From Candidatus Omnitrophota bacterium (GTDB lineage Bacteria > Omnitrophota > Gorgyraeia > Gygaellales > Profunditerraquicolaceae), in NCBI GenBank assembly GCA_023228185.1, contig JALOBQ010000060.1, positions 1-6,245 on the forward strand: a DNA stretch of 6,245 bases, read 5' to 3'. The notes beneath the pieces were generated by a model. The model saw only the letters and a list, made by a program, of their open reading frames with translations. It did no database searches and had not been told where the DNA came from. Below are positions 5,074-6,245 of this stretch, piece by piece. The stretch's first letter is position 1. Each line of letters starts with the position of its first letter. The translations under genes and the position numbers were made by a program.

Positions 5074-6245
5074 ATGTCAGCGGAAAAATACTATTTTACT
5101 TCAGAATCAGTAGGCGAAGGCCATCCGGATAAAGTTTGCGACCAGATTTCCGACGGAGTGCTTGATGAAATTTTAAGAACCGATAAAAATAAGCAGGCCA
5201 GCCGTGTTGCCTGTGAAACCTATGTTACGATGGGGCTTTTGATTGTCGGCGGCGAAATTACCACTAATTCTTACGTGGACATCCAGAAACTTGCCCGTGG
5301 CATTATCAGAGAAATTGGTTATACGCATCCTAAATACGGTTTTGATTGCCAAACCTGCGCGATTGTAAACACCGTAAACAGCCAGTCGCCGGATATCGCC
5401 CAGGGCGTAAATACCGGTGGCGCCGGAGATCAGGGGATTATGTTTGGTTATGCCTGCAGGGAAACTAAAGAGCTGATGCCGCTGCCTATAATGTTGGCGC
5501 ATCGTTTAGTGAAACGTATGGCTGATGTGCGCCGGACCGGTATCCTTAAATATTTAGGTCCTGATTCTAAATCGCAAGTTACTGTGGAATATGAATCAGG
5601 TAAGGCAAAGCGCGTGGATTCAGTGGTTATCGCCTGTCAGCATACGGATGATATATTGGATAAAAGCGGTAAACAGATCACCGCTTTAGCGCGCCAGGAG
5701 ATGATTGAGGTTATCGCTGAGCCGATGCTTAAAGGGTTAGTTGATAAAAATACAAAATATTATGTTAATCAGACGGGAAAATTTTTGATTGGCGGGCCGC
5801 AATCAGATACCGGGATGACCGGCAGAAAGATTATTGTCGATACTTATGGCGGCAGTGTTCCTCATGGCGGCGGAGCTTTCAGCGGCAAAGATCCGACTAA
5901 AGTGGATCGTTCCGCGGCTTATATCTGCCGTTATATTGCTAAAAATATGGTTGCTTCAGGCTTGGCAGATAGGTTTATGGTTCAGCTTTCTTATGTTATT
6001 GGTTATGCTGATCCGCTTTCTATTTTTGTGGATACTTACGGCACGGGAAAATTAGCCGATGAGAAACTGGTAAAACTAATCCGGCAAAATTTTGAACTTA
6101 CGCCTAAAGGGATCATCAGTTCTTTGGATCTCTTAAAACCGATTTATAGAAAAACTGCTTGTTACGGGCATTTTGGCAGGGATGAGTTTAGCTGGGAGAA
6201 GACAGATAAAGCCGAGGCAATTAAGAAGCAGGCAGCGAGGATGTA
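5074..6245 (+). CDS. metK: S-adenosylmethionine synthetase (methionine adenosyltransferase), cut at the window edge
   Basis: The frame is open from the ATG at 5074 to the window edge, giving 390 codons and then TA, which is probably the start of a stop codon. The enzyme makes S-adenosylmethionine from ATP and methionine in the cytoplasm. Motifs run in order: GEGHPDKVCDQISD (14-27, His17 and Asp19 in the ATP/metal site), GAGDQGIMFGYA (116-127), and the phosphate-binding GGGAFSGKDPTKVDR (265-279). The C-terminal FGRDEFSWEKTDKAE matches the usual end of the family, so at most a residue or two is missing. AAGGG (5061-5065) lies 8 bases upstream of the start. The gap to the previous gene is only 16 bp, so no SAM riboswitch or separate leader fits. 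The link to the PTS genes is positional. Confidence 0.97.
   Translation, partial: MSAEKYYFTSESVGEGHPDKVCDQISDGVLDEILRTDKNKQASRVACETYVTMGLLIVGGEITTNSYVDIQKLARGIIREIGYTHPKYGFDCQTCAIVNTVNSQSPDIAQGVNTGGAGDQGIMFGYACRETKELMPLPIMLAHRLVKRMADVRRTGILKYLGPDSKSQVTVEYESGKAKRVDSVVIACQHTDDILDKSGKQITALARQEMIEVIAEPMLKGLVDKNTKYYVNQTGKFLIGGPQSDTGMTGRKIIVDTYGGSVPHGGGAFSGKDPTKVDRSAAYICRYIAKNMVASGLADRFMVQLSYVIGYADPLSIFVDTYGTGKLADEKLVKLIRQNFELTPKGIISSLDLLKPIYRKTACYGHFGRDEFSWEKTDKAEAIKKQAARM

Overview
The window shows 538 bp of tRNA-bearing sequence followed by one compact, entirely plus-strand gene cluster that runs off the right edge. The source is bacterial: the coding style is moderate in GC and rich in TTA, GCG and CGC codons, and tRNA genes lack an encoded CCA. 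The set of an EIIA-type PTS protein, a membrane-anchored YvcK, HPr, enzyme I, a sugar nucleotidyltransferase and MetK in one run resembles what I would expect from a candidate-phylum Gram-negative lineage such as Omnitrophota. That assignment is inference from gene content and style, not something the sequence proves.

Left region (1-537). A degraded tRNA-Leu copy (43-117) lies 127 bp upstream of an intact tRNA-Leu(UAG) (170-251). The two share a 42-nt identical block from the end of the acceptor stem to the variable arm. Between them is a perfect 20-bp palindrome (130-149). Between tRNA-Leu and tRNA-Gly(GCC) (432-504) sit two short arrays of a degenerate 7-nt repeat in opposite orientations (334-368 and 394-428), able to form alternative hairpins just in front of tRNA-Gly. 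I see no protein gene in this region.

Right region (538-6245). Six genes follow with gaps of 40, 22, -4, 1 and 16 bp, so they are very probably one operon: a PtsN-like EIIA, YvcK with two N-terminal membrane helices, HPr, enzyme I, a small sugar-1-phosphate nucleotidyltransferase, and S-adenosylmethionine synthetase (complete except for its last base or bases).

How they may work together. Enzyme I takes phosphate from PEP, passes it to His17 of HPr and then presumably to His69 of the EIIA. No membrane EIIB/EIIC permease is present here, so the chain looks regulatory rather than transport-linked. HPr also keeps the serine region recognised by HPr kinase. YvcK homologues bind UDP-GlcNAc and influence carbon flux and cell-wall synthesis, and a nucleotide-sugar enzyme lies in the same cluster. 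This suggests a link between carbon/PEP status and envelope precursor supply. The individual families are well known. The unusual points are the anchored YvcK inside a PTS cluster, the heptamer inverted arrays and the broken tRNA-Leu copy.
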